Shown here: positions 26,715 to 39,238 of the stretch, one piece after another | Position numbering within the stretch: the stretch's first letter is position 1 | How the letters are laid out: the number at the start of each line of letters is the position of its first letter | Assembly: GCF_030250645.1 (NCBI RefSeq) | Contig: NZ_JASSVS010000008.1 | Location: forward strand, 124,001-188,000 | Reading direction: 5' to 3' | DNA: 64,000 bases | From: Marinobacter azerbaijanicus | Lineage (GTDB): Bacteria; Pseudomonadota; Gammaproteobacteria; Pseudomonadales; Oleiphilaceae | The notes under the pieces: generated by a model | Told to the model about the DNA's origin: nothing | Databases searched by the model: none | Seen by the model: only the letters and a program-made list of their open reading frames with translations | Position numbers and translations under genes: made by a program

Positions 26715-27995
26715 TCAATTCTGCGTCAGTTGGGCCAGCTTCTGTCTCGCCTCCTGTGCAACCTGCCCCTGAGCCTCTGCTGCGGTGCTGTAATACTGGA
26801 TTGCATCGTTCCGGCGACCCTGTTTCACCGCGATATCCCCGAGGCGTAAATAGGCAATAGAGGTCGGGACTGTTTCATTGGCCTTGTTCAGCCGCTGTCT
26901 CGCTTTGTCCAGTTTGCTCAGCTCAAGGGCGTTCAGGCCACTGTAGAGCTGGTAGGTGAACATCTCCGGATAGAGGGATGTGGCCTTGTCAAAGTCGGCT
27001 TCGGCTTTCCCCGGATTGTCCTGTGCCTTGTGGATGCGACCGCGAAGGGAGTAGAACGCTGCTTCCTCTGGCTCGATCCTGATGGCTTCGTTTACCTTGG
27101 CAAGTGCCTGGTCAAACTTGTCATCGCTTGCCAGCTTCATCGCTTCATCATGGGCATCGTAGGCGGGCTGCCGGCTGCGTAGAAAGGCGAGTTTTTTCTG
27201 GTAGGTTTCCCGGCCACGGTAACCGCCAGCGCCGATCTCGTTCACCAACTCCTGATTCTCACGCACGCGCTTCCTGGAGGGTGGGTGAGTGGCGAACATG
27301 CCCTCTATAAAACTGGTATTGCGGTTCTCGGAAAGCCGTACAAAGATTTCCTGCAGTTCCACGGCCGCCTGTGGGTCATAGCCAGCTTCTTTCATGTAGC
27401 GAATGCCATAATGGTCTGACTCGAGCTCGTCTGCCTGGCTGTACTGTGCAAGAGCAAGCTGGGCGCCCATGGCTGCGCCACCCATGATCAGTCCGGCCCA
27501 TTCGTTATCCGACAGGGCAAACCCCAGCCCGGCTACGCCGGCGCTGATCAGCATGCCTTGCTGCATGCGCTGGACACTATGGCGTGCGGCGGCATGGACA
27601 ATCTCATGGCCGAGAATCGAGGCGAGCTGGGCTTCATCATCCAGCTCCATCAGTAGTCCCCGGTTAATGGCAATCTTGCCACCGGGCAGGGCCCAGGCAT
27701 TGGGCACGCTGCTGTTCAGCACCACAAATTCATAGGGGAGGTCGGGTCGATCACTCACGTCAGCCAGCTTCTGGCCCACTTCACTGACGTACAGGTTCAG
27801 TTCTGGGTCCAGGTAAAACTGGCCGCCCTGGGTTTGCTGGGTGGGCTTGTACTGTTCACTGCCGATCGACAGTTCCTGGCTTTCCGGGATCAGCGAAAGC
27901 TGTTTTTCTCCGGTAACCGGATTAACGGAACACCCTGAAAGAATCGCGAGTGCAACAATAACGGTGAGGTAACGTAATCCAGCGTGAATGTTCAC
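26715..27995 (-). CDS. M48 family metalloprotease lipoprotein with C-terminal TPRs
   Basis: 426-residue periplasmic lipoprotein protease. Signal and lipobox AILSGC put the lipidated Cys at 22. The zinc site HEIVH is at 130-134 with the distal Glu in DELESDHYG near 190. After residue 290 come TPR helices (FDQALAKVNEAIRIEPEEAA, GKAEADFDKATSLYPE), the layout of BepA-like outer-membrane quality-control proteases. I start at GTG 27993-27995 because AAGGAG lies about 8 bases upstream and the signal peptide begins there. It is divergent from the DUF599 gene. Confidence 0.92.
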   Translation of the reverse strand: MNIHAGLRYLTVIVALAILSGCSVNPVTGEKQLSLIPESQELSIGSEQYKPTQQTQGGQFYLDPELNLYVSEVGQKLADVSDRPDLPYEFVVLNSSVPNAWALPGGKIAINRGLLMELDDEAQLASILGHEIVHAAARHSVQRMQQGMLISAGVAGLGFALSDNEWAGLIMGGAAMGAQLALAQYSQADELESDHYGIRYMKEAGYDPQAAVELQEIFVRLSENRNTSFIEGMFATHPPSRKRVRENQELVNEIGAGGYRGRETYQKKLAFLRSRQPAYDAHDEAMKLASDDKFDQALAKVNEAIRIEPEEAAFYSLRGRIHKAQDNPGKAEADFDKATSLYPEMFTYQLYSGLNALELSKLDKARQRLNKANETVPTSIAYLRLGDIAVKQGRRNDAIQYYSTAAEAQGQVAQEARQKLAQLTQN

Positions 27996-28200
27996 GGATA
28001 AAACTCCTTGGTCGATGTCCCTGGGCGACGTTTTCGATTGCCTTCGCCGCCTTCTGCGAGCGTTGCTACGTTTATACCATATCCCCGTTCTGTACGGTGT
28101 TACCACAGCGAAACGCCAGGCGTGTGGAGGCTGCTCCCCCGTTGCGTTATCATCATTGGCTATTACTCTTCTATTGTTCATCAACACCCGGAATCCCTTC

Positions 28201-28938
28201 ATGGGTATTTACCTGGAACTGATTGCACTCGTCTGGTTTCTCATTTGTTGGCTCGGTTACACCGAGTACTCCAAACGCAAGGCGAACGAGCGACCATGCC
28301 TGTCAAATACGCTGGACCTGTACCGTGAAGACTGGATGCGGGTGATGCTGAAGCGGGAAAACCGCATCTCGGATGCGTCCGTGGTGGGCAATCTGGAGCG
28401 CAACGGTGCTTTTTTTGCGTCCAGTTGCCTATTGATTGTAGCGGGTATTATCACAGCCCTGGGCTATACACAGGAAGTGATGGAAGTGTTCAGCACCATG
28501 CCGTTCGGAACCCTGCCCAGCCGTGAAATCTGGGAAATGCGCATGTTGGTGTTGATGGTTATCTTCATTTACGCCTTCTTCAAGTTTACCTGGTCGATGC
28601 GGATGTACAATTTCGTGGCGGTACTGATTGGCAGTGCGCCGCTTCCCTCCGACACCAAGGCCAGCCCGGCCTCAAGGGAGGCATTCGCCAGAAGCGCCGG
28701 CAATGTCTGCAACATGGCTGGAGATGCTTTCAACCTGGGTCTGCGCTCCTACTACTATGCGCTGGCCGTGGTGTCCTGGTTCATCCATCCCGTTGTGTTC
28801 ATGGGCGCCTCTACCCTGACTGTGATCATCCTGTACCGCCGGGAGTTCCGTTCCGCTGCCTTACAGGCACTGCGTTCGGGTAAGGTATTCGAGGAACCAC
28901 CATCCAGGCAGGAAACCGATAAAGAAACCCGAAGCTGA
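28201..28938 (+). CDS. DUF599 family membrane protein
   Basis: 245-residue predicted inner-membrane protein with about four hydrophobic segments: at 1-20 (MGIYLELIALVWFLICWLGY), about 75-95, about 125-145 and about 215-235. The DUF599 core SNTLDLYREDWMRVML and RNGAFFASSCLL is present. The open frame continues upstream to 27988, but the conserved family start is the ATG at 28201, although its ribosome site is weak (CGGAA). Function unknown. It precedes the two thioesterase genes on the same strand. Confidence 0.85.
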   Translation: MGIYLELIALVWFLICWLGYTEYSKRKANERPCLSNTLDLYREDWMRVMLKRENRISDASVVGNLERNGAFFASSCLLIVAGIITALGYTQEVMEVFSTMPFGTLPSREIWEMRMLVLMVIFIYAFFKFTWSMRMYNFVAVLIGSAPLPSDTKASPASREAFARSAGNVCNMAGDAFNLGLRSYYYALAVVSWFIHPVVFMGASTLTVIILYRREFRSAALQALRSGKVFEEPPSRQETDKETRS

Positions 28939-28956
28939 TCTGACGAGCCAGACTTT

Positions 28957-29427
28957 ATGAACAATGCCATGAGAATGGACCGGGTTCGCCGTTTTATAGC
29001 GACCCTCAACCAGTGTCGTGAACTGGGCCTGACAGTGACGTCGGCAAAGAAGGGACAACTGACTCTGTGCCTGCCGTACAGTGACCGTATTATCGGCAAC
29101 CCGGACACCGGCGTGATCCATGGTGGCGCCATCACCACGTTGATGGATACTGCTTCTGGTTCGGTCATTATGTGTGCCCTGGAAGATTTCGAGCTGTGCC
29201 CCACGCTGGATCTGAGAGTGGATTACATGCGCCCGGCCGAACCCCATAAGCCGGTATATGCCCGCGCTGAAACCTACAGGGTTACCCGCAATATCATTTT
29301 TACCCGCTGTGAGGCTTTCCAGGACCCTGGCGAGACCATCGCCAACTGTGTTGGCACTTTCATGAGGATTGGCAAGGAGGCAATGCCCAAGTCTTTCCGT
29401 GAGCTGATCGACGGAGACACAAAATGA
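28957..29427 (+). CDS. PaaI-type hotdog-fold thioesterase
   Basis: 156-residue hotdog protein. The family motif GNPDTGVIHGGAITTLMDTASG (split: NPDTGVIHGG and AITTLMDTA) contains the catalytic-site HGG and Asp. CPTLDLRVDYMRPAEPHKPV is the typical second strand block. It probably hydrolyses acyl-CoA thioesters. The stop overlaps the next thioesterase start by 4 bases (ATGA), so the two are coupled and may form a heteromer. Confidence 0.9.
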   Translation: MNNAMRMDRVRRFIATLNQCRELGLTVTSAKKGQLTLCLPYSDRIIGNPDTGVIHGGAITTLMDTASGSVIMCALEDFELCPTLDLRVDYMRPAEPHKPVYARAETYRVTRNIIFTRCEAFQDPGETIANCVGTFMRIGKEAMPKSFRELIDGDTK

Positions 29428-29858
29428 CGAACCCGGAAATCCTTCGCTACACCCAGGAAACCGGTGATTTCTCTCGCATGCTTGAGAGCATTCCCTACGC
29501 GCGCTTTATCGGTCTGGAATGCGACCGCTTCGGTGATGATCTGATTTTCCGCCTGCCGAAAAAGGAAGAAAACCTGGGGAACCCGGTACTACCGGCTATT
29601 CACGGGGGCGTAATCGGTGGCTTTATGGAGCTGTCCGCAATTATCTACCTGATGATGTCCCAGGAAACCCTGCGTATGCCCCGTATTGTGGACTTCTCCC
29701 TGGATTACCTGCGAGCCGGGCTGAACCGGGAAACCTTTGCCGAGTGCCAGCTCACCCGCCAGGGCAATCGCGTGGCCAACGTGATGATCACTGCCTGGCA
29801 GAAATCCCGTTCCCAGCCCATCGCAACGGCCCGGGCGCACTTCCTGCTGGAAGACTGA
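29424..29858 (+). CDS. PaaI-type hotdog-fold thioesterase, second of tandem pair
   Basis: 144-residue hotdog protein resembling the upstream one. NPVLPAIHGGVIGGFMELSA carries HGG, but the acidic residue of the motif is Glu in MELSA rather than Asp as in the neighbour's MDTA. PRIVDFSLDYLRAGLNRETF matches the second block. The pair is either a duplication or a heterodimeric enzyme. It ends 17 bases before a sigma-32-like promoter for htpG. Confidence 0.9.
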   Translation: MTNPEILRYTQETGDFSRMLESIPYARFIGLECDRFGDDLIFRLPKKEENLGNPVLPAIHGGVIGGFMELSAIIYLMMSQETLRMPRIVDFSLDYLRAGLNRETFAECQLTRQGNRVANVMITAWQKSRSQPIATARAHFLLED

Positions 29859-29875
29859 ATTCAGCCTGTCGGGGG

Positions 29876-29902
29876 TTGAAATGCCCCGGTCTAACCCCAT
29901 TT
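29876..29902 (+). promoter_or_regulatory. Sigma-32 (RpoH) type heat-shock promoter of htpG
   Basis: TTGAAA at 29876-29881 and CCCCATTT at 29895-29902 are separated by 13 bases, matching the RpoH consensus CTTGAAA-N11-16-CCCCATNT with only the first C changed. It is the only such site seen upstream of htpG. A start near 29910 would give a leader of about 320 nt containing palindromic elements D and E. Confidence 0.8.
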
Positions 29903-29931
29903 CTGGTCCTAACAATTCAGGCATTGGTGCA

Positions 29932-30045
29932 GGCGAGCAGTTGGGGATGGGTTTACGATACACGCCTCGAGACGTCCCTGTGCGGCTCGGGCTCCGCCAT
30001 CCATGGCTCCGCACGGTTTCGTAAACCCATCCCCAACTGCTCGCC
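29932..30045. repeat. Large palindromic element, copy D
   Basis: Perfect 27-bp inverted arms at 29932-29958 and 30019-30045 enclose a 60-bp core in forward orientation: ACGTCCCTGTGCGGCTCGGG and CTCCGCCATCCATGGCTCC. It is in the htpG leader. The gap 29859-30233 holds the heat-shock promoter and copies D and E; I see no gene in it. Confidence 0.87.
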
Positions 30046-30083
30046 CAGGCTCCGTGCAGGAATCGATATTACTCAACAGTCGG

Positions 30084-30196
30084 GCGGTGTGGCTGGGTAC
30101 TTCTTTCCAAAACCCTGCGGAGCCATGGATGGCGGAGCGGAGCTTACATGGACGTATTCACAGCGTGTTTTGGAAAGAAGTACCCAGCCGCACCGC
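30084..30196. repeat. Large palindromic element, copy E (reverse core)
   Basis: Inverted 30-bp arms at 30084-30113 and 30167-30196 with a single mismatch (one T:C difference). The core is reverse (GGAGCCATGGATGGCGGAGC). It lies head-to-head with copy D and ends 37 bases before the htpG start codon. Confidence 0.87.
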
Positions 30197-30233
30197 TCCA
30201 CCGAAGCAAACACAGCAGGAGACAAAATAAGCC

Positions 30234-32126
<1,893 letters not shown>

Positions 32127-32137
32127 AGCAAGGCAGT

Positions 32138-32168
32138 GTAGGTCGGATTAGGCGAAGCCGTAATCCGA
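32138..32168. repeat. REP-like palindrome
   Basis: GTAG flank, arms GTCGGATTA and TAATCCGAC around GGCGAAGCCG, 11 bp after the htpG stop. Confidence 0.85.
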
Positions 32169-32187
32169 CAACCGAGCCGAATGTAGT

Positions 32188-32219
32188 GTCGGATTACGGC
32201 TTCGCCTAATCCGACCTAC
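32188..32219. repeat. REP-like palindrome
   Basis: Inverted copy facing the one at 32138, 19 bp away, core GGCTTCGCC. Together they can form one long stem of about 32 bp between htpG and the DUF2835 gene. Confidence 0.85.
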
Positions 32220-32243
32220 GACTGTTACGACTGTAAAGGTGCC

Positions 32244-32462
32244 ATGCAGCAGATAATTGTGGACGTCGATATCAGCCCTGATGAGTGGATAAAGCTCTAT
32301 CAGGGCGTTGCCACTGATGTCCGTACCACGGCCCGGGATGGACGTTCTGTCCGTTTCCCGGCCCGTATCCTTTCACGCTTCTATCTCCGTGATGGTATTC
32401 AGGGAAGCTTCCGCATTCTGTTCGACGATGCCGGGAAGTTCACGTCCATAGAAAGAATCTGA
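32244..32462 (+). CDS. DUF2835 family small protein
   Basis: 72-residue protein with the DUF2835 pattern: IIVDVDISPDEWIKLYQG, the basic stretch RTTARDGRSVRFPARILSRF and GIQGSFRILFDDAGKF. Length is that of the family. Function unknown; the basic middle and small beta-rich layout would suit nucleic-acid binding, but that is a guess. AAGG lies a few bases before the start codon. Confidence 0.88.
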   Translation: MQQIIVDVDISPDEWIKLYQGVATDVRTTARDGRSVRFPARILSRFYLRDGIQGSFRILFDDAGKFTSIERI

Positions 32463-32653
32463 CCTTTCAGGCCACCCCGGTTGCACCGGATTCTGGCGAA
32501 TCAGTCCACCGAACCTGTCTGCGCTCCGTAAACGGGAGAGTGGCTTTTGCGGTCTCCCGGAACTCAATAGGCATACGCTATCCAGGACATAATAAATCCT
32601 CAGAGCAGAGCAGTTTATTTGACCTATAGTTAGGGTTGCTCACGTAAATGTAG

Positions 32654-34861
<2,208 letters not shown>

Positions 34862-34876
34862 ACCCTGCCAACGAAA

Positions 34877-34900
34877 GGGCATCCCGGTGACGGGGTGCCC
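34877..34900 (+). terminator. Stem-loop after katG
   Basis: GGGCATCCCG and CGGGGTGCCC pair around a GTGA tetraloop 15 bases after the katG stop. No T-run follows, so termination efficiency is uncertain. Confidence 0.55.
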
Positions 34901-34994
34901 AGCTACCAACTTCCCGCCAAATTACTTACAATCCGCCTCGCCTGATTTTTGATCAGCCTTGATCTGAACATATCTCGTTTTTGCTGGAGCACTT

Positions 34995-35966
34995 ATGCGA
35001 ATTATCCTCGCCCCGATGGAAGGGCTGGTCGATGCACCTATCCGTGAAACCCTGACCAGAGTCGGCGGGATTGACCGGTGCGTCACCGAATTCATTCGCG
35101 TTACCCACGGCATGCTGCCGCCGCGAGTGTTCTACAAATACGCCCCGGAACTGCATAACCAGTCACTGACGGAAGTGGGCACGCCGGTGGCCGTTCAGCT
35201 TCTCGGCTCAGACCCACACCAGATGGCGCGCCACGGAGTAAAAGCCGCCGAACTGGGGGCAACCCAGGTCGACATCAATTTCGGCTGTCCTGCCAAAACC
35301 GTGAACAAACACAAGGGTGGCTGCGTGCTGATGCGCGAGCCAGAGCTGATGCACGAAATTGTGGCCGCTGTTCGCCAGGCTGTGCCCGAGAGCGTGCCGG
35401 TTACCGCAAAAATGCGGCTGGGCTATGACGACCGCTCCATGGGCGTCGCCTGTGCCCAGGCACTGGAAGCGGCCGGTGCTGAAGAAATTGTCATCCATGC
35501 CCGCAGCAAGGTGGATGGCTACAAGCCCCCGGCCTACTGGGAGGAAATTGCCAGGGCCCGGGAAGCGGTTGACACTCACATCATTGCCAACGGTGAAATC
35601 TGGACCGTGGCGGACTACTGGCGATGCCGGGAAGTGTCCGGGTGTGACGATGTGATGATTGGCCGGGGCCTGATTGCACGGCCGGACCTGGCGCGGCAGA
35701 TCAAGGCAAGCCAGCAGGGCGAGACCATAACGGACATGACCTGGCCGGAAGCTGTGGCTCTGGTGCGTGAATATGCCACCGTTCTGCAGGGCTGGCTGGA
35801 AGACCGCTATGTAACAGGCCGCATCAAGCAGTGGCTCAACTTCCTGCGCCAGGGTTTTGCCGAAGCCGAAGCCCTCTGGCCGGAAGCTCGCAAGATTCGC
35901 CAGGTGGCGCCCATGCTGGCCTGCCTGGAGAAGCCGATAGCGGTGGCCGGGCCCCGCGCAGCCTGA
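34995..35966 (+). CDS. dusC: tRNA-dihydrouridine(16) synthase DusC
   Basis: 323-residue FMN enzyme that reduces uridine 16 in tRNA. The TIM barrel starts ILAPMEGLVDAPIRETL, the active-site Cys98 is in INFGCPAKTVNKHKGG, and FMN contacts are in IANGEIW and CDDVMIGRG. The DusC subgroup is preferred over DusA/DusB because of GEIW, ITEFIRV-like TEFIRVTHGMLP and the length. It is convergent with the aldolase gene, 16 bp apart. Confidence 0.93.
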   Translation: MRIILAPMEGLVDAPIRETLTRVGGIDRCVTEFIRVTHGMLPPRVFYKYAPELHNQSLTEVGTPVAVQLLGSDPHQMARHGVKAAELGATQVDINFGCPAKTVNKHKGGCVLMREPELMHEIVAAVRQAVPESVPVTAKMRLGYDDRSMGVACAQALEAAGAEEIVIHARSKVDGYKPPAYWEEIARAREAVDTHIIANGEIWTVADYWRCREVSGCDDVMIGRGLIARPDLARQIKASQQGETITDMTWPEAVALVREYATVLQGWLEDRYVTGRIKQWLNFLRQGFAEAEALWPEARKIRQVAPMLACLEKPIAVAGPRAA

Positions 35967-35982
35967 AGGCTGCCCCTTAGGG

Positions 35983-36999
35983 TCAGCCTTCCATATCCGC
36001 TGAATAATGCCCCAGGGTCGCCAGGCTGTTGAGCTTTGCCCGTTTCAGCAGTGCATTCTGGGCAGAGGTCCGGTTAGAGGAAATTCCCGCCCAGGCCTTT
36101 TGTGCGGGCTCCTGAAGGGCGCGGCCGTATGAGAAGCTCAGTACCCATGGCAGTGAGTTGCCGCTGTTCATGGCGTTAAGGTTCAGGGTTGCCTCCTCGG
36201 GTGTCTGGCCGCCGGAGAGGAAATTGATGCCGGGGACCGCCGCTGGAACCACTCTTCGAAACACCCGCAGGGTGTGTTCTGCCACTTCCTCGGGGCTGGC
36301 CTTATGGCCGGTGGCTTTACCAGGAGTAACCATGCTGGGCTTGAGAATCATGGTTTCCAGTTCAACACGGTGGCGCTGCAGGGCCCTGAAGACTTCGCTG
36401 ATAACCGCCTCACTGACATCAGCACAGCGCTCGATGGTGTGGCTGCCATCAATCAGTACTTCCGGCTCAACGATAGGCACAATGCCGCAGGACTGGCAGA
36501 TTGCCGCGTAACGGGCCAGAACTTCGGCATTGGCTTCAATGGCTGCACGGCTGGGATTGGTGTCGGTGATATGATAAACGTTTCGCCACTTGGCAAACCG
36601 CGCGCCCAACTCCTTGTAATGCTCAAGCCTCTCGGCCAGCCCGTCCAGGCCCTCGGTAATCTCATCACCCGGGGCATTGACCATAGGGCCTTTGCCCTTA
36701 TCCACCTTGATACCCGGAACAATCCCCTCTCTGGCGGCGACCGATGGCAGTGGCTTGCCATCGTCCGACTTCTGGCCCAGGGTTTCTTCAAACAGAATAA
36801 CGCCACTGACGTATTCGCCCAGGCCTTGCGTTTCAAGCAGCAGACTGCGGTATTGGCGACGCTTTTCTTCGCTGGACTCAACGCCAACCGCCTTGAATCG
36901 CTTGGCGATGGTAGGGTGGCTTTCGTCCGCCGCGAGAATTCCCTTGCCGGGCTGAACCAGTTCCCGGACTGTAGCGTTCAGATCTTCCTGAATGGTCAT
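35983..36999 (-). CDS. Fructose-bisphosphate aldolase, class I
   Basis: 338-residue class I (Schiff-base) aldolase of the animal-type family, cleaving fructose 1,6-bisphosphate in glycolysis/gluconeogenesis. LVQPGKGILAADESHPTIAKRF is the family start; the Schiff-base lysine is Lys220 in ETMILKPSMV, and FLSGGQTPEEATLNLNAMN binds phosphate. Start at ATG 36999 (AAGGAG 8 bases upstream) rather than the open extension to 37056. It is divergent from the acyl-ACP-reductase-like gene. Confidence 0.95.
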   Translation of the reverse strand: MTIQEDLNATVRELVQPGKGILAADESHPTIAKRFKAVGVESSEEKRRQYRSLLLETQGLGEYVSGVILFEETLGQKSDDGKPLPSVAAREGIVPGIKVDKGKGPMVNAPGDEITEGLDGLAERLEHYKELGARFAKWRNVYHITDTNPSRAAIEANAEVLARYAAICQSCGIVPIVEPEVLIDGSHTIERCADVSEAVISEVFRALQRHRVELETMILKPSMVTPGKATGHKASPEEVAEHTLRVFRRVVPAAVPGINFLSGGQTPEEATLNLNAMNSGNSLPWVLSFSYGRALQEPAQKAWAGISSNRTSAQNALLKRAKLNSLATLGHYSADMEG

Positions 37000-37162
37000 G
37001 GAGAGCTCCTTATTGATCTGTGACGGTCTGAGCGTAATTTGTGCTGTAATCACCATTGTAGACGGAGAATGGCGCTCCGGATTTTGATCTGCGCTAAGGC
37101 AAAAACAGATGCCATGATTTAGTCTATAGATGATAACAACAAGGAAGGGGGAATGCCTGAAT

Positions 37163-39238
37163 ATGAAAACCGTCGTCAGTATCAGCCAGGGATCCGCCGA
37201 ATACGATTACGAGCTGGAAACCGAGTTTCTGGGCCAGCCCTTTCGTGTTATCCGTATCGGGACAGACGGCGATCTTGCCAGGGCAGAATCAGTGCTCGAA
37301 TCGGTCCACTCGCAGGCGGATGCTATCGGCCTCAGCATGCTTCACGACCACTACGAAGTGGGGCGCGAGCAGCTTGAGCACCCGGACACCGCACGGCTGG
37401 AGGCCTGTGTCCCGGACAAGTCGGTTACCACCGGCGCCGGTCTGCGTGCCATTCTTCAGGAATGGGCGGTGCGCCACACTCAATCGGAGCTCGGGCATTT
37501 TTTCGACAACGCGCGGGTGCTGTTCCTGAATGGCCAGGCAGGTTATCGCATTGCGAAGGCGCTTTCAGAGCACACCGACAATCTGTTGTTTGCTGATCCC
37601 TACACTGATTTCGGTGTGCCCAGACTGCTGACATCATTGAAACAGCTGGAAACCTATACTTCACTCACAGCGCCGATAATGTTCCGGCCCGCAGCGGTGA
37701 GAGCCGTCGAGACCATCCTGCGGACTCCGTTGTACCGGCTTGGCGAGGGACTGGTCAAAGGGTCTCTGAACCACGCCGTTTCCGAGGCTCACGTTATTGT
37801 TTCGGCCATTGGAGATCTGGAGAATTTCACCCATAAGGAACTGGACGGCAAGACGGTAATCACCTCCCGTGTCACTGATTCCGCCCTCGACTGGATGCGT
37901 TCCCGGCGTGTCGCCATGGTTGTGGACTACAGCCCCTGGCTGGAAGGCCGGCCGGTCGGTGTCAACGTAATGGAGGCAATGATCAGTGCAGCATTGTCCA
38001 GGACTCCGGGACAACTGGGGCCGGACGACTATCTGGATGTCATCCAGAACCTTGGCATCGAGCCCCGCATTCTCTACCCGGACGGCTATCGTCGGGTAAA
38101 CCGGTTTGCTTTTGTGATCCATCCGCTTTCGCAGCAATACCTCACCAAAACGCCACCTCTGGACTGGATTGCCAATGTGTCGCCGCCCATGGTGATGAAC
38201 CTGGTTGAAAAGGCTGTTGCCTATACGCCGCCGTTTATCTACTCGAAGGTTTCCGGCGTCCGGTCACCCACGGGTGATGAAGTCGAGGGTTGGCTGATAA
38301 CCGTGGGAGGCACGCCCCGGGAAATCATGGCTCATGACCCGGAGTTTACCTACGCCAGACTGTTGCAGGCTGCGGAACTGGCGAAAAAGCTGGGGGCCCA
38401 GATTATGGGGCTTGGTGCCTTCACCAAAGTAGTGGGCGATGCCGGCATCACGGTGGCAAAGCGGGCACCGTTGCCCATTACCACCGGCAACAGCTACAGT
38501 GCCTCGGGCGCTCTCTGGGCGGCTCACGACGCGATGAAAAAAATAGGGCGGGTAGACATCGGCCCTAGCGGAAAAGCCGCCGGCAAGGCCATGGTGGTGG
38601 GTGCGACGGGCGCCATCGGCTCAGTCTGCGCGCGCCTGCTTGCCAAGGCTGTGGAGGAAATCTACCTGGCTGCGCCAGAGCCCGCAAAACTGCTGGCGCT
38701 TAAAGAGAGCATCGAACAGGAAACCCCCGGAGCGATCGTACACGTTGCCGGCTCTGCAGAACGGGATCTGTCCGAGATGGATATGATCGTCACCGCCACC
38801 TCCGGCGCCGGTAAGCGCATTCTGGACATCATGAAAGTGAAGCCCGGCTGCGTGATCACAGACGTCGCCCGGCCACTGGATATTCCCGCAGAGGACGTAG
38901 CCAAACGCCCGGACGTTCTGGTGATTGAATCCGGTGAGATCCAGCTGCCCGGTGAAGTCCATATGAAAGATATTGGCCTGCCCAAAGGGATTGCCTATGC
39001 CTGCCTGGCGGAAACCATTGTGCTTGCCCTGGAAGGGCGGTTCGAGAACTTTACGCTGGGCCGGAATATAGAGTGGGAAAAAGTAAGGGAAATCTACAAA
39101 CTGGGCCTGAAACACGGCATGAAGCTGGCCGCCATCTCCGGTGTGAATGGGGTGTTCACCGAAGAGGATTTCGAACGTGTCCGAATCCTGGCGGCCAGAG
39201 AAGAGACTCAGGCGGAGGGGTCGACCATACCCGCGTAG
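37163..39238 (+). CDS. Two-domain dehydrogenase with C-terminal acyl-ACP-reductase-like half
   Basis: 691 residues. The C-terminal half (about 340-660) follows the layout of cyanobacterial long-chain acyl-ACP reductase: GLGAFTKVVGD, the TTGNSYSA motif, the dinucleotide loop VVGATGAIGS at 478-487, and YACLAETIVLALEGRFENF followed by LGRN. In that stretch Cys614 aligns with the catalytic Cys294 of Synechococcus AAR. The N-terminal 300 residues (starting MKTVVSISQGS) are a separate domain that I do not recognise; it has no cofactor loop I can name. A role in reducing fatty acyl thioesters to aldehydes is inference. Start at 37163 follows a GGAAGGGGGA site; 37130 is an alternative without one. 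The end overlaps the glutamate-synthase-like gene by 31 bp. Confidence 0.85.
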   Translation: MKTVVSISQGSAEYDYELETEFLGQPFRVIRIGTDGDLARAESVLESVHSQADAIGLSMLHDHYEVGREQLEHPDTARLEACVPDKSVTTGAGLRAILQEWAVRHTQSELGHFFDNARVLFLNGQAGYRIAKALSEHTDNLLFADPYTDFGVPRLLTSLKQLETYTSLTAPIMFRPAAVRAVETILRTPLYRLGEGLVKGSLNHAVSEAHVIVSAIGDLENFTHKELDGKTVITSRVTDSALDWMRSRRVAMVVDYSPWLEGRPVGVNVMEAMISAALSRTPGQLGPDDYLDVIQNLGIEPRILYPDGYRRVNRFAFVIHPLSQQYLTKTPPLDWIANVSPPMVMNLVEKAVAYTPPFIYSKVSGVRSPTGDEVEGWLITVGGTPREIMAHDPEFTYARLLQAAELAKKLGAQIMGLGAFTKVVGDAGITVAKRAPLPITTGNSYSASGALWAAHDAMKKIGRVDIGPSGKAAGKAMVVGATGAIGSVCARLLAKAVEEIYLAAPEPAKLLALKESIEQETPGAIVHVAGSAERDLSEMDMIVTATSGAGKRILDIMKVKPGCVITDVARPLDIPAEDVAKRPDVLVIESGEIQLPGEVHMKDIGLPKGIAYACLAETIVLALEGRFENFTLGRNIEWEKVREIYKLGLKHGMKLAAISGVNGVFTEEDFERVRILAAREETQAEGSTIPA

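Noticed and set aside
29589..30230. Frames of 75-166 codons between the thioesterases and htpG
   Set aside because: They run through palindromic elements D and E and the thioesterase 3' end; no ribosome site, and the element core explains the recurring peptide.
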